Assembly (NCBI RefSeq): GCF_000308795.1 | Contig: NZ_BAGK01000128.1 | Coordinates: 1-47,211 of the forward strand | Source of the DNA: Nocardia thailandica NBRC 100428 | GTDB lineage: Bacteria > Actinomycetota > Actinomycetes > Mycobacteriales > Mycobacteriaceae | Length of the DNA stretch: 47,211 nucleotides | Direction of reading: 5' to 3' | Part shown: positions 1 to 13,921 of the stretch, piece by piece | Position numbering within the stretch: the stretch's first letter is position 1 | How the letters are laid out: each line of letters begins with the position of its first letter | Program-made: the position numbers and the translations under genes | The notes under the pieces: generated by a model | Told to the model about the DNA's origin: nothing | What the model saw: the letters and a program-made list of their open reading frames with translations, nothing else | Database searches by the model: none

Positions 1-441
1 AAGGAGCGCGGCGACGTGTCCTTCCTCGCGCAGGTGCTGTTCTACCCGGTGACCGACGCGAACTTCGACACCGGCTCCTACGAACGGTTCGCCGAGGGCT
101 ACTTCCTCAGCCGCGAGGGCATGCGCTGGTTCTGGGACCAGTACACCACCAGCGAGCGGGACCGCGCCGAGATCACCGCCTCCCCGCTGCGGGCGAGCAC
201 CGAGCAGCTGGCCGGCCTGCCGCCCGCGCTGGTCATCACCGCCGAGGCCGACGTGCTGCGCGACGAGGGCGAGGCGTACGCGGCCAAGCTGCGCGCGGCC
301 GGGGTGCCGGTCACCGCCGTGCGCTACGGCGGCATCGTCCACGACTTCGTGATGGTCAACGCGCTGCACGACACCCACGCCGCCCGCGCCGCCGTCGCCC
401 AGGCGGTGGCCACCCTGCGCACCGCACTGCACCCGGCCTGA
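1..441 (+). CDS. Alpha/beta hydrolase, HSL/lipase type, C-terminal part (cut by window edge)
   Basis: The reading frame is open from the first base, so this is the 3' end of a gene that starts outside the window. About 146 residues are visible. The pattern fits the C-terminal half of hormone-sensitive-lipase-type esterases (alpha/beta hydrolase fold 3): a LFYPVTD strand, then the acid region EADVLRDEGE with the likely catalytic Asp, then GIVHDF with the catalytic His. The nucleophile elbow (GDSAGG type) would lie upstream and is not visible. Esterases of this family cleave short-chain or lipidic esters in the cytoplasm; the substrate cannot be told. A second, different hydrolase follows after 22 nt on the same strand, so the two may be co-transcribed. 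The GTG at 16 is internal, not a plausible start. Confidence 0.85.
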   Translation, partial: KERGDVSFLAQVLFYPVTDANFDTGSYERFAEGYFLSREGMRWFWDQYTTSERDRAEITASPLRASTEQLAGLPPALVITAEADVLRDEGEAYAAKLRAAGVPVTAVRYGGIVHDFVMVNALHDTHAARAAVAQAVATLRTALHPA

Positions 442-463
442 ATCGTTTCGAGGAGTACCTTCC

Positions 464-1183
464 GTGAGTACCGAAAACACCACGCCCACCGTCGTTCTCG
501 TCCACGGCGCATTCGCCGACTCGTCCAGCTGGCACGGCGTCGCCCGGCGGCTGCGCGAGGCCGGGGCGACGGTGATCGCCGCCGCGAACCCGCTGCGCGG
601 CCTCGCCGCCGACGCCGCCTACGTCGCGGCGGTGCTCGACGCGATCGACGGCCCGGTCGTCCTGGTCGGGCATTCCTACGGCGGCAGCGTCGTCACGGTG
701 GCGGCCGCGGGCCGCGAGGACGTCCGCGCGCTGGTCTACATCGCGGCGTTCCTGCCCGATCGCGGCGAGAGCGCGCTCGAGCTGACCGACCGGTACCCCG
801 GCTCGACGCTGGGACCGGCCACCACGCCGCGGTCCTACCCGCTGCCCGGCGGGGGCACCGGCACCGAGCTGACCATCCGGCCGGAGCGCTTCGCGGCGCA
901 GTTCGCCGGCGACGTCGAGGTCGAGACCGCCGAGCTCATGGGCGTCACCCAGCGCCCGGTCGCCCTGGCCGCGCTCCAGGAGGGTGCCGACGCGGTGGCG
1001 TGGCGCGACACCCCGTCCTACGCGCTGCTCACGACGCGCGACAACAACATCCCGATCGAGGCGCAGCGGTTCATGGCCGCGCGTGCGGGCGCGGTCACCG
1101 TGGAAACCGAGGCCTCCCACGCGGTCTCGGTGTCGCGGCCGGACGTGGTCGCCGATCTCGTGCTGCGCGCCGTGCGCGCCTGA
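464..1183 (+). CDS. Alpha/beta hydrolase (esterase-like)
   Basis: This 239-aa protein has a complete small alpha/beta hydrolase layout. The oxyanion strand VVLVHGAF is at residues 10-17 and the nucleophile elbow GHSYGG has Ser71. A late Arg-Asp (TTRDNN) and the motif EASHAVSV supply candidate acid and base. The short length with a modest lid matches the esterase/salicylate-esterase-like group of actinomycetes. No signal peptide is seen, so it is probably cytoplasmic. The GTG start follows a GAGG box 10 nt upstream and lies 22 nt after the stop of the preceding hydrolase, suggesting one transcript. Substrate unknown. The hydrolase fold is secure; anything more specific would be a guess. Confidence 0.88.
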   Translation: MSTENTTPTVVLVHGAFADSSSWHGVARRLREAGATVIAAANPLRGLAADAAYVAAVLDAIDGPVVLVGHSYGGSVVTVAAAGREDVRALVYIAAFLPDRGESALELTDRYPGSTLGPATTPRSYPLPGGGTGTELTIRPERFAAQFAGDVEVETAELMGVTQRPVALAALQEGADAVAWRDTPSYALLTTRDNNIPIEAQRFMAARAGAVTVETEASHAVSVSRPDVVADLVLRAVRA

Positions 1184-1312
1184 GCGACGGTGCGGGGCGG
1201 CCCGCCCGCCGCCCCGCGATCCGCTCACAGCAACCTCCCAGCGCGTTGCCGGCCATGCGCCCAGCATCCGCTCCTAGGGTCGTCGCCGAGACCACCGACA
1301 CGAGGAGCACTG

Positions 1313-2200
1313 ATGCACGAGCACGACCGGGGACTCCAGCACGACCTGCGCACCCTGTCCCGCAGGCGGGCACTGTCGATGTTCGGGCTCGCCGGCGCCG
1401 CGGTGGTGGCGGCCGGGTGCGCGAACGCCGCCGACGACACCAGCGCCACCGCGAGCAGCGGCACGGGGACCCCCACCGCCGCGACTCCCGCGGCGGCCCC
1501 GCAGGAGACCCAGGGCCCCTACCCCGCCGACGGCTCCAACGGGCCCAACATCCTCGTCGAGTCCGGCGTCGTGCGCTCCGACCTCACCACCAGCTTCGGC
1601 GCGTATTCCGGGAGCGCGCAGGGTGTTCCGCTGACGTTGACGATGACGATGCGCGACCTGGTGCGGGGCGCGGCCGGCACCGGCATGGCCGTCTACGTGT
1701 GGCACTGCGACCGCGAGGGCCGGTACTCGCTCTACAGCGAGGGCGTCACCGAGCAGAACTACCTGCGCGGCGTCCAGGTCGCCGGGGACGACGGGACCGT
1801 CCGCTTCACCTCGATCTTCCCCGCCTGCTACGACGGCCGCTGGCCGCACATCCACTTCGAGGTCTACGACGACCTGGCCACGGCGGTGGCGGGGAACAAC
1901 GCCCGGTTGACCTCCCAGATCGCCCTGCCCCGGGACGTCTGCGAGCAGGTCTACGCCGCCGACTCCGGCTACGCGGCGAGCGTCCCCAACCTGGCGCGGG
2001 TCAGCCTGTCCTCCGACATGGTCTTCGGCGACGGCTGGGACGCCGAACTGGCCACGGTCGCCGGCACACCGGCGGGCGGGCTGTCGGCGTCGATCACCAT
2101 CGGCGTGGCGGCGGCGTCGGAGAACACGCAGGCGCCCGGCGCGCCCGGCGGGATGCCGCCCGGTGGCGGGATGCCGCCGAGCGGCCGCGCGCCGCGCTGA
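1313..2200 (+). CDS. Exported intradiol ring-cleavage dioxygenase-like lipoprotein
   Basis: This 295-aa protein begins with a twin-arginine leader (SRRRALSMFG, residues 16-25) that ends in a lipobox (VAAGC, Cys36), so it is probably exported by Tat and lipid-anchored. A Thr/Ala-rich linker leads to an intradiol dioxygenase core: GPYP near residue 68, then VWHCDREGRYSLY with Tyr138, then CYDGRWPHIHF with Tyr173, His179 and His181. These four residues match the 2-Tyr/2-His non-heme iron ligands of protocatechuate and catechol dioxygenases, so an active iron site is likely. The C-terminus is a Gly/Pro/Met-rich tail. The ATG at 1313 was chosen because a CGAGGAG ribosome site lies 5 nt upstream. 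Secreted members are common in actinomycetes, with mostly unknown substrates; extracellular aromatics are the natural guess. Confidence 0.88.
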   Translation: MHEHDRGLQHDLRTLSRRRALSMFGLAGAAVVAAGCANAADDTSATASSGTGTPTAATPAAAPQETQGPYPADGSNGPNILVESGVVRSDLTTSFGAYSGSAQGVPLTLTMTMRDLVRGAAGTGMAVYVWHCDREGRYSLYSEGVTEQNYLRGVQVAGDDGTVRFTSIFPACYDGRWPHIHFEVYDDLATAVAGNNARLTSQIALPRDVCEQVYAADSGYAASVPNLARVSLSSDMVFGDGWDAELATVAGTPAGGLSASITIGVAAASENTQAPGAPGGMPPGGGMPPSGRAPR

Positions 2201-2290
2201 CCCCGCACGCGCCGTCGTCATCGGGCACAACCGGGGACCGGCCCGGCGGTGACTCGTCCCGACGTGCTGGGTCCACCCGCGCCGAACTCC

Positions 2291-2296
2291 TAATGT
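2291..2296 (+). promoter_or_regulatory. -10 box of a probable leaderless promoter for choD
   Basis: TAATGT matches the actinomycete TANNNT -10 consensus and ends exactly 7 nt before the GTG at 2304. No Shine-Dalgarno sequence precedes that GTG. This spacing puts the transcription start on or beside the start codon, as in leaderless mRNAs. No convincing -35 is visible. Confidence 0.5.
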
Positions 2297-2303
2297 CGGC
2301 ACC

Positions 2304-4028
2304 GTGTCACCGCAGACCACAGCTCCCGCGCCCCGTCATTTCGACGTGCTCGTCGTCGGTTCCGGCTTCGGCGGCAGCGTCACCGCGCTGCGCCTGGTGG
2401 AGAAGGGGTACACGGTCGGGGTGCTCGAGGCGGGCCGCCGTTACGCCGACGCCGACTTCGCGGCGACCAGCTGGGATCTGCGCCGGTACCTGTGGGCGCC
2501 GCGCGTGGGCTGCTTCGGGATCCAGCGCATCCACCGGCTGCGCGACTGCTTCATCCTGGCGGGCGCCGGGGTGGGCGGCGGATCGCTGAACTACGCCAAC
2601 ACCCTCTACCGGCCGGGCCCGGCGTTCTTCGGCGACCGGCAGTGGGCCGGGATCACCGACTGGGCCGCGGAATTGGGGCCGCACTACGAACGGGCGAGCC
2701 GCATGCTCGGCGTGGTCCGCACGCCGCGCCCCACCCCGGCCGACGCGATCATGCGCGAGGTCGCCGAGGAGATGGGCGTGGGCGACACCTTCGTCCCGAC
2801 GCCGGTCGGGGTGTACTTCGGGGCACCCGGGCAGACGGTGCCCGACCCGTATTTCGGCGGAGCGGGCCCGGAGCGCACGGGCTGCATCGAATGCGGCGAG
2901 TGCATGACCGGGTGCAGGCACGGCGCGAAGAACACGCTGGTGAAGAACTATCTCGGCCTGGCCGAGGCGGCCGGGGCGCAGGTCGTGCCGATGACGACCG
3001 TCACCGCCGTACGGCCTCGGCCGGGCGGCGGCTGGCAGGTCGACACCGAACGCACCGGCGCGTGGATCCGTAAGGGCCGCACCGCGTTCACCGCCGACCG
3101 CGTCGTCCTGGCCGCGGGCACCTGGGGCACGCAGAATCTGCTGTTCCGGATGCGCGACCGGGCGATCCTGCCCGATCTCTCGCCGCGGCTGGGCGTGCTG
3201 ACCCGGACCAATTCCGAGGCCATTCTCGGCGCGGGCCGCACCACCCTCGATCCGGCCACCGACCTCACCACGGGGGTGGCCATCACCTCGTCGTTCCACC
3301 CGACCCCGGACACCCATGTCGAACCGGTCCGCTACGGCAAGGGTTCCAACACCATGGGCCTGCTGCAGACCTATCTGGTCGACGGCGGGAAGCGCACGCC
3401 ACGCTGGGCGCGGGTACTGGCGATCGCCGCGCGGCATCCGGCCCGGACCGCGCGCCTGCTGCGGACCCGGCAGTGGAGCGAGCGCACCCTGATCCTGCTG
3501 GTCATGCAGAGCCTCGACAACTCGATCACCACCTTCACCCGCCGTGGCCTGTTCGGCCGCCGGTTCACCAGCAAGCAGGGGTACGGCGAACCGAATCCGT
3601 CCTGGATCCCGGCCGGGCACGAGGTGACCCGGCGGGTCGCCGGGAAGCTCGGCGCGACCGCGGGCAGCACCTGGCCCGACATCTTCGGGGTGCCGGTGAC
3701 CGCCCACTTCATCGGCGGCTGCGTCATCGCCGCCGATCCCTCCGGCGGGGTGATTGATCCGTATCACCGGGTGCACGGCTATCCCACGCTGAGCATCGTG
3801 GACGGCGCGGCCATCTCGGCCAATCTCGGCGTGAACCCGTCGCTGACCATCGCGGCCCAGGCCGAACGCGCCGCCGCGCTGTGGCCGAACAAGGGCGGGA
3901 CCGATCCGCGCCCGCCGATGGGCGCGCCCTACCGCCGGATCGATCCGGTGCCCGCCCAGGCGCCGGTCGTGCCCGCGCACGCGCCCGTCGCGCTCGGGCT
4001 GCCGGTCGCCCGGCACGACTCGGCGTGA
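2304..4028 (+). CDS. choD: GMC-family cholesterol oxidase, ChoD type
   Basis: This 574-aa flavoprotein is close in length and layout to mycobacterial ChoD (Rv3409c, about 578 aa). The FAD dinucleotide motif GSGFGG is at residues 19-24. AGAGVGGGSLNYAN is a GMC flavin-contact segment. A Cys cluster (CIECGECMTGC) typical of the ChoD subgroup lies near residue 195. The C-terminal HFIGGC and NLGVNPSLTI segments hold the His and Asn expected at the active site. ChoD-type enzymes are proposed to oxidise the 3-beta-hydroxyl of sterols to a ketone while reducing oxygen or another acceptor. There is no signal peptide. The gene stands alone, with no KstR-type operator upstream. In vivo substrate is debated even for the mycobacterial enzyme, so the sterol role is an inference from family. 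Confidence 0.85.
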   Translation: MSPQTTAPAPRHFDVLVVGSGFGGSVTALRLVEKGYTVGVLEAGRRYADADFAATSWDLRRYLWAPRVGCFGIQRIHRLRDCFILAGAGVGGGSLNYANTLYRPGPAFFGDRQWAGITDWAAELGPHYERASRMLGVVRTPRPTPADAIMREVAEEMGVGDTFVPTPVGVYFGAPGQTVPDPYFGGAGPERTGCIECGECMTGCRHGAKNTLVKNYLGLAEAAGAQVVPMTTVTAVRPRPGGGWQVDTERTGAWIRKGRTAFTADRVVLAAGTWGTQNLLFRMRDRAILPDLSPRLGVLTRTNSEAILGAGRTTLDPATDLTTGVAITSSFHPTPDTHVEPVRYGKGSNTMGLLQTYLVDGGKRTPRWARVLAIAARHPARTARLLRTRQWSERTLILLVMQSLDNSITTFTRRGLFGRRFTSKQGYGEPNPSWIPAGHEVTRRVAGKLGATAGSTWPDIFGVPVTAHFIGGCVIAADPSGGVIDPYHRVHGYPTLSIVDGAAISANLGVNPSLTIAAQAERAAALWPNKGGTDPRPPMGAPYRRIDPVPAQAPVVPAHAPVALGLPVARHDSA

Positions 4029-4187
4029 CCGCGTCGCCGCGCCCGATCCGGGCCCGGGATCCGATCCCGCACACGGTCGCGGCCGAAACCTGCGACGATG
4101 TCCATCACACCGACCGGTACCTTCCCGGCCGGTCGATCGTGTAGCGGAGTCGGGACTCCCCGAGGACCAGGTAAGGCAGGTCGTGGC

Positions 4188-5117
4188 GTGGGTATCAGGA
4201 AGCAGGCCACGCGTGTCGGCGCGGCGGCGCGGACGCGGGTGGCGAACTGGGCGGCGCGCGCACGCGCGGGCCTCGGCGCGGGACGGCGGCCGGAGGGCGA
4301 GCGACTCCGGGATCAGCCCGGCGCATGCCCGGGGCACCCGGCCACCGCCGCGACGGTGGCGGAGACGACGGTGACCGACCCGGCCGCCCCCGCGCCGGTG
4401 GCCGACACCGAGCCCACGCAGGCGCCGCAGGCCGCCGACCCCGGAATCGCCGGCGTGCCCGCGGATCCGGAGCCGGGCGGGCTCGTCGCCGGCCGCATGC
4501 GGGAACCCGAGTACCGCCTGCGCCAGAGCGCCCTGGTCTACGCCGACCACGTCGCCCCGATCAACCGCCTCGTCGACGACCTGCGCGCCGAACACGGCGA
4601 GTGGATGCCCTATGTCGCCCCCACCTACGGCGGGGTCCGCGCGCGCGTCCTCGCCGTGTTCCGCGACCCGGGGCCGGGCAGCAGGCAGGACACCGGCAGC
4701 GGCTTCGTGTCCCTCGAGAACGACGACCAGGCCGCGGAACGGCATCTCGACTTCGTCTCCGCCTCGGGTGTCACCCCCGCCGACCTCATGGTGTGGAACA
4801 CCTATCCCTGGACCATCGGCCGCAACCCGACGGTGGCCGAGATCGACCGCGGGCTCGACCCGCTGAACCGCCTGATCGGGCTGCTGCCCGACCTCGAGGT
4901 GATCATCGTCCACGGTGTCGCCACGCAGAACGCCTGGAAGCGCTTCGAGCGCGAATATCCGCAGACCGCCGCGCGTTTCACGGTGACGAAGACCTATCAC
5001 ACCGGCAAGCAGGCCCTGTGGACCCCCGACGCCGACGAACGCGACCGGCGCCTGGCCCACATCGCCGACGCCTACGACCGCGCGGCGCAGGCGATCGGCG
5101 TGGTGCGGGCAGGCTGA
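4188..5117 (+). CDS. Uracil-DNA glycosylase superfamily-like protein
   Basis: The C-terminal 200 residues of this 309-aa protein look like the actinobacterial branch of the uracil-DNA glycosylase superfamily. VLAVFRDPGPG forms the first strand with the glycosylase-like loop. SGFVSLENDDQAAERH follows, then WNTYPW, a LNRLIGLLPDLEVIIVHG strand and a late THY-like segment (KTYHTGKQA). The first 110 residues are unusual: a basic Arg/Ala stretch, then an acidic Pro/Ala-rich low-complexity linker. The GTG at 4188 is preferred because AAGGCAGG lies upstream at 4173-4180; a longer form from 4098 lacks a ribosome site, and a start further downstream is possible. The expected role is removal of damaged or deaminated bases from DNA, but catalytic residues were not verified, so the reaction is tentative. 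Confidence 0.65.
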   Translation: MGIRKQATRVGAAARTRVANWAARARAGLGAGRRPEGERLRDQPGACPGHPATAATVAETTVTDPAAPAPVADTEPTQAPQAADPGIAGVPADPEPGGLVAGRMREPEYRLRQSALVYADHVAPINRLVDDLRAEHGEWMPYVAPTYGGVRARVLAVFRDPGPGSRQDTGSGFVSLENDDQAAERHLDFVSASGVTPADLMVWNTYPWTIGRNPTVAEIDRGLDPLNRLIGLLPDLEVIIVHGVATQNAWKRFEREYPQTAARFTVTKTYHTGKQALWTPDADERDRRLAHIADAYDRAAQAIGVVRAG

Positions 5118-5136
5118 GACGAACCGCCGGCCGGGT

Positions 5137-5835
5137 CTAGGTCACCAGTTCCAGCACCGCCCGCGGCGCGGACAGCGAGACCTCCGTCGGGAAGCTCATG
5201 CGCACCAGCCGGTGCGGCTGAGCCGCGTCGAAGTGGGCGAGGAACGGCGGCAGCAGGCCCCCGACGATCTTGTCGACCAGCGAGTTCACCTGGGCGAAGC
5301 TGGGACGGATCCGGACCTGCCAGCACGGCAGCTCGCCCGCGGGCACGGTGACGGTCGTCCGCTTCTCCACCTTCGCCACCAGCGGCCAGGACACCGAGAA
5401 CGCCAGCCACGCGTCGAGATCGCGGCCGGCGCCCTCGGTGAAGTCCAGGCCGCGCAGCAGGGTCAGCCCGCCCGCGACGGGCATGATGTGCACCGGGAAC
5501 GGCGCGAGACCCGCGCCGAACTGCAGGTGCACCGTGTCGGCGAAGTCGACCTCCTCGCGGGAGACCACCTTGCGGCCGGAGCGGGTCTCGGCCCGGTAGT
5601 GCTCGGCCAGGATGTGCCCGTCGCGGCGGTCGAACCGCTGCTCGATCATCATGGTCAGTTCCGGGCCACGCGGGCCGGTTCCGCCGACGCGCACGTCGAG
5701 CGCGGTGCGGTAGCCGCCGCGCTCGCAGGCCACGATGTGGGTGAGTTCGGCGACGGGACCGCCGTCGCCGACGCGCACGGTGTAGACCGACTTCTCCCCG
5801 TCGGGGATGCCGGGGTCGCGGAAGGCGTGGTGCAC
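5137..5835 (-). CDS. Unknown protein, third gene of the PKS operon
   Basis: This 232-aa protein was not recognised as a known family. It is a soluble, beta-rich chain with no signal peptide or membrane segment. Alternating strands such as EKSVYTVRV, ELTMMIEQRF and KRTTVTVPAGELPCWQVRI are reminiscent of the DUF3108-like beta-barrel fold, but this is a weak impression. The GTG start is fixed by a perfect AGGAGG 6 nt upstream. It begins 14 nt after the stop of the PapA-like gene, which follows the PKS by 13 nt, so all three are almost surely one operon. A beta-barrel companion could bind or chaperone the lipid product or intermediate; that is inference only. It ends 19 nt from the convergent glycosylase-like gene. 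Confidence 0.8.
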   Translation of the reverse strand: MHHAFRDPGIPDGEKSVYTVRVGDGGPVAELTHIVACERGGYRTALDVRVGGTGPRGPELTMMIEQRFDRRDGHILAEHYRAETRSGRKVVSREEVDFADTVHLQFGAGLAPFPVHIMPVAGGLTLLRGLDFTEGAGRDLDAWLAFSVSWPLVAKVEKRTTVTVPAGELPCWQVRIRPSFAQVNSLVDKIVGGLLPPFLAHFDAAQPHRLVRMSFPTEVSLSAPRAVLELVT

Positions 5836-5849
5836 GAATCCTCCTGTGG

Positions 5850-7253
5850 TCAGCCGGGATCGGCGGGCAGCCCGGCGACGGCGCGCATCGCCGCGCGCAC
5901 GCTGCAGACGTAGCGGCGCACCGAGTCGTCGGCGATGTCGGTGCCGGGATAGATGGCGCTCATGGAGGTGCCCGCGGGTAGGCGGTTGATCCAGAACAGC
6001 GCCTCCTCCGACGCCGCCCGGTTGGCGTAGACGCCGGCGGTGACCAGGTCGAAGAACTCGTGTCCCGCGAAGTCGCGGGCGTCGACGAAGGAGATCATCG
6101 GCGTGACCCACCCCGGTTCGACCTGTATCTCCGAGTCCGGGGGCAGCAGTTCCAGTACCCGGTGGAACGACGTGGGCGCCAGCAGGAGCCCGGTCTCGTA
6201 GGCGCGCTGGGCCAGCGGCAGGATCCGTTCGGCCGTGGCGCGCGCGCCGATCGGGAAGGCCACCGGGACCAGCGTGACGTACCAGCCCACCGACGCGTTC
6301 TGCGCGGCCGAGGCGCGGGTGCTGATCGGGGTCATGCCGAAGTAGTAGTCGGCGCCGGTGAGTTCGCGCTCGGCCAGCGCCGCTGCGGCGAACACCCCGC
6401 CGACGAAGTCCGCGCCCGCGGCCCGGCACGCCCGCTCGAACGCCTCGCCCTCGGCCGCGTCGAGCAGCGGCACGGTCAGGTGCGCGCTGCGGTCGTAGCC
6501 GTCGGCCCGCCTGCCCAGGTCGAGCGGGAAGGTGGGCAGGGCGTTGTCGTTGCCCGCCAGCAGCGCCAGCCAGCGCTTGACCCCCGGCGAGGCCAGCGTG
6601 AGCTGGTCGCTGTGCGCCCGTTCGGCCGCGCAATAGTCGAGATAGCTGGCCGCGGGCGGCAGCGGGGGCGCGTCCTCCCACATCTCGGCCGCGTAGAGCT
6701 GCACGAAGTCCGAGGCCGACAGGTACTGGCCGAGCCCGTCGCTGTGCAGGTGGTCGACGGCGAGGTAGACCGTCGTCGACTCGCCGTGCTCGATCGCCCC
6801 GAAGGTGAAGCAGTCCCACTGGAACGGGCCGGGCGTGGTCTTCTCGACGTGCCTGCACACGGCCTCGGGGTCGTCGATCCAGCCGTAGTCCACCGGGACG
6901 AACTCGACGTCCTCGGCGGGCACGAGATGGCGGCGCAGCTCGGGTCCGTCGAAGTCGAACCAGGTGCGGAAGGTGTCGTGGCGCAGCAGGAACGCGTTGA
7001 CGATCCGCGTCATCACCGCGCGGTCGATGTTCCCGGCGGGGATCTGCGCGGTGACCAGCAGCAGGCCGGAGAACCGGAAGTCGGCGCCGCTGTGGCGCGC
7101 CGCCAGGCGCAGGTACTGCTCCTGCTGCAGGGACGCGGGCACGGGATGCACGGGGGCCCGGGCCGCGCACGCCAGCGAAGCGGGCGAGGCGGTCCAGGTG
7201 ACCAGCCGGCCCGGGGCGGGCCGCCAGTCGTCGATCAGTCCGAAGTCGACCAT
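5850..7253 (-). CDS. PapA-like acyltransferase (condensation-domain fold)
   Basis: This 467-aa protein resembles polyketide-associated PapA acyltransferases of mycobacteria. The catalytic motif HxxxD is present as HLHSD (His168, Asp172) after a RHDTFRTWF segment typical of the N-terminal half. The C-terminal half has the WVTPMISFVDAR strand and a late NRLPAGTSMS/YPGTD region like PapA1-PapA3. The secondary DFGWG motif of PapA5 is absent. PapA proteins esterify a sugar or diol hydroxyl with the acyl chain made by the neighbouring PKS. This gene starts 13 nt after the PKS stop, behind a GGGGCGAG ribosome site. By analogy with pks2-papA1 or pks3/4-papA3 it should transfer the PKS product to an acceptor, which is unknown. 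A remote condensation or wax-ester-synthase role cannot be excluded. Confidence 0.82.
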   Translation of the reverse strand: MVDFGLIDDWRPAPGRLVTWTASPASLACAARAPVHPVPASLQQEQYLRLAARHSGADFRFSGLLLVTAQIPAGNIDRAVMTRIVNAFLLRHDTFRTWFDFDGPELRRHLVPAEDVEFVPVDYGWIDDPEAVCRHVEKTTPGPFQWDCFTFGAIEHGESTTVYLAVDHLHSDGLGQYLSASDFVQLYAAEMWEDAPPLPPAASYLDYCAAERAHSDQLTLASPGVKRWLALLAGNDNALPTFPLDLGRRADGYDRSAHLTVPLLDAAEGEAFERACRAAGADFVGGVFAAAALAERELTGADYYFGMTPISTRASAAQNASVGWYVTLVPVAFPIGARATAERILPLAQRAYETGLLLAPTSFHRVLELLPPDSEIQVEPGWVTPMISFVDARDFAGHEFFDLVTAGVYANRAASEEALFWINRLPAGTSMSAIYPGTDIADDSVRRYVCSVRAAMRAVAGLPADPG

Positions 7254-7266
7254 GCGCTCGCCCCGG

Positions 7267-13665
<6,399 letters not shown>

Positions 13666-13921
13666 GAATTTCCTCCGGGCTCGGGCTCTCGGTTTCTTTG
13701 GCACCTGGCCGACACCGTCAACGTAGGAGCCCCGAATTCAGCGGGAACGGGTTTATCGAAGCTCTGGAGCCTCCGACGTAATTCAGGGCCCTCCCGTTGT
13801 GACGGCGCCCAGACCGCCCGGAAGAGGCCGCACCACAACGGAGATCGGGCATCGTTGTGAAGCGCCGGAATTCCGCGGCGGTACCGCCGTCGCGGCGGCA
13901 CGCGGCAATATCGTGCGAGCG
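13666..13921. promoter_or_regulatory. Divergent control region between the PKS operon and the MmpL gene
   Basis: About 250 bp separate the PKS start from the likely MmpL start. The stretch is less GC-rich than its flanks and must hold both promoters. A loose inverted repeat flanks the centre: ACGTAGGAG at 13721-13729 and CTCCGACGT at 13773-13781. Two similar segments (GAATTCAG and TAATTCAG) lie inside and just after it. A CAATAT at 13906-13911 could be the MmpL -10. No regulator gene lies next to it. The repeat is imperfect and may be chance. Confidence 0.4.

Noticed and set aside
13721..13781. Inverted repeat in the PKS/MmpL control region as a defined operator
   Set aside because: The arms are imperfect and widely spaced, and no regulator gene adjoins; kept only as part of the control region.
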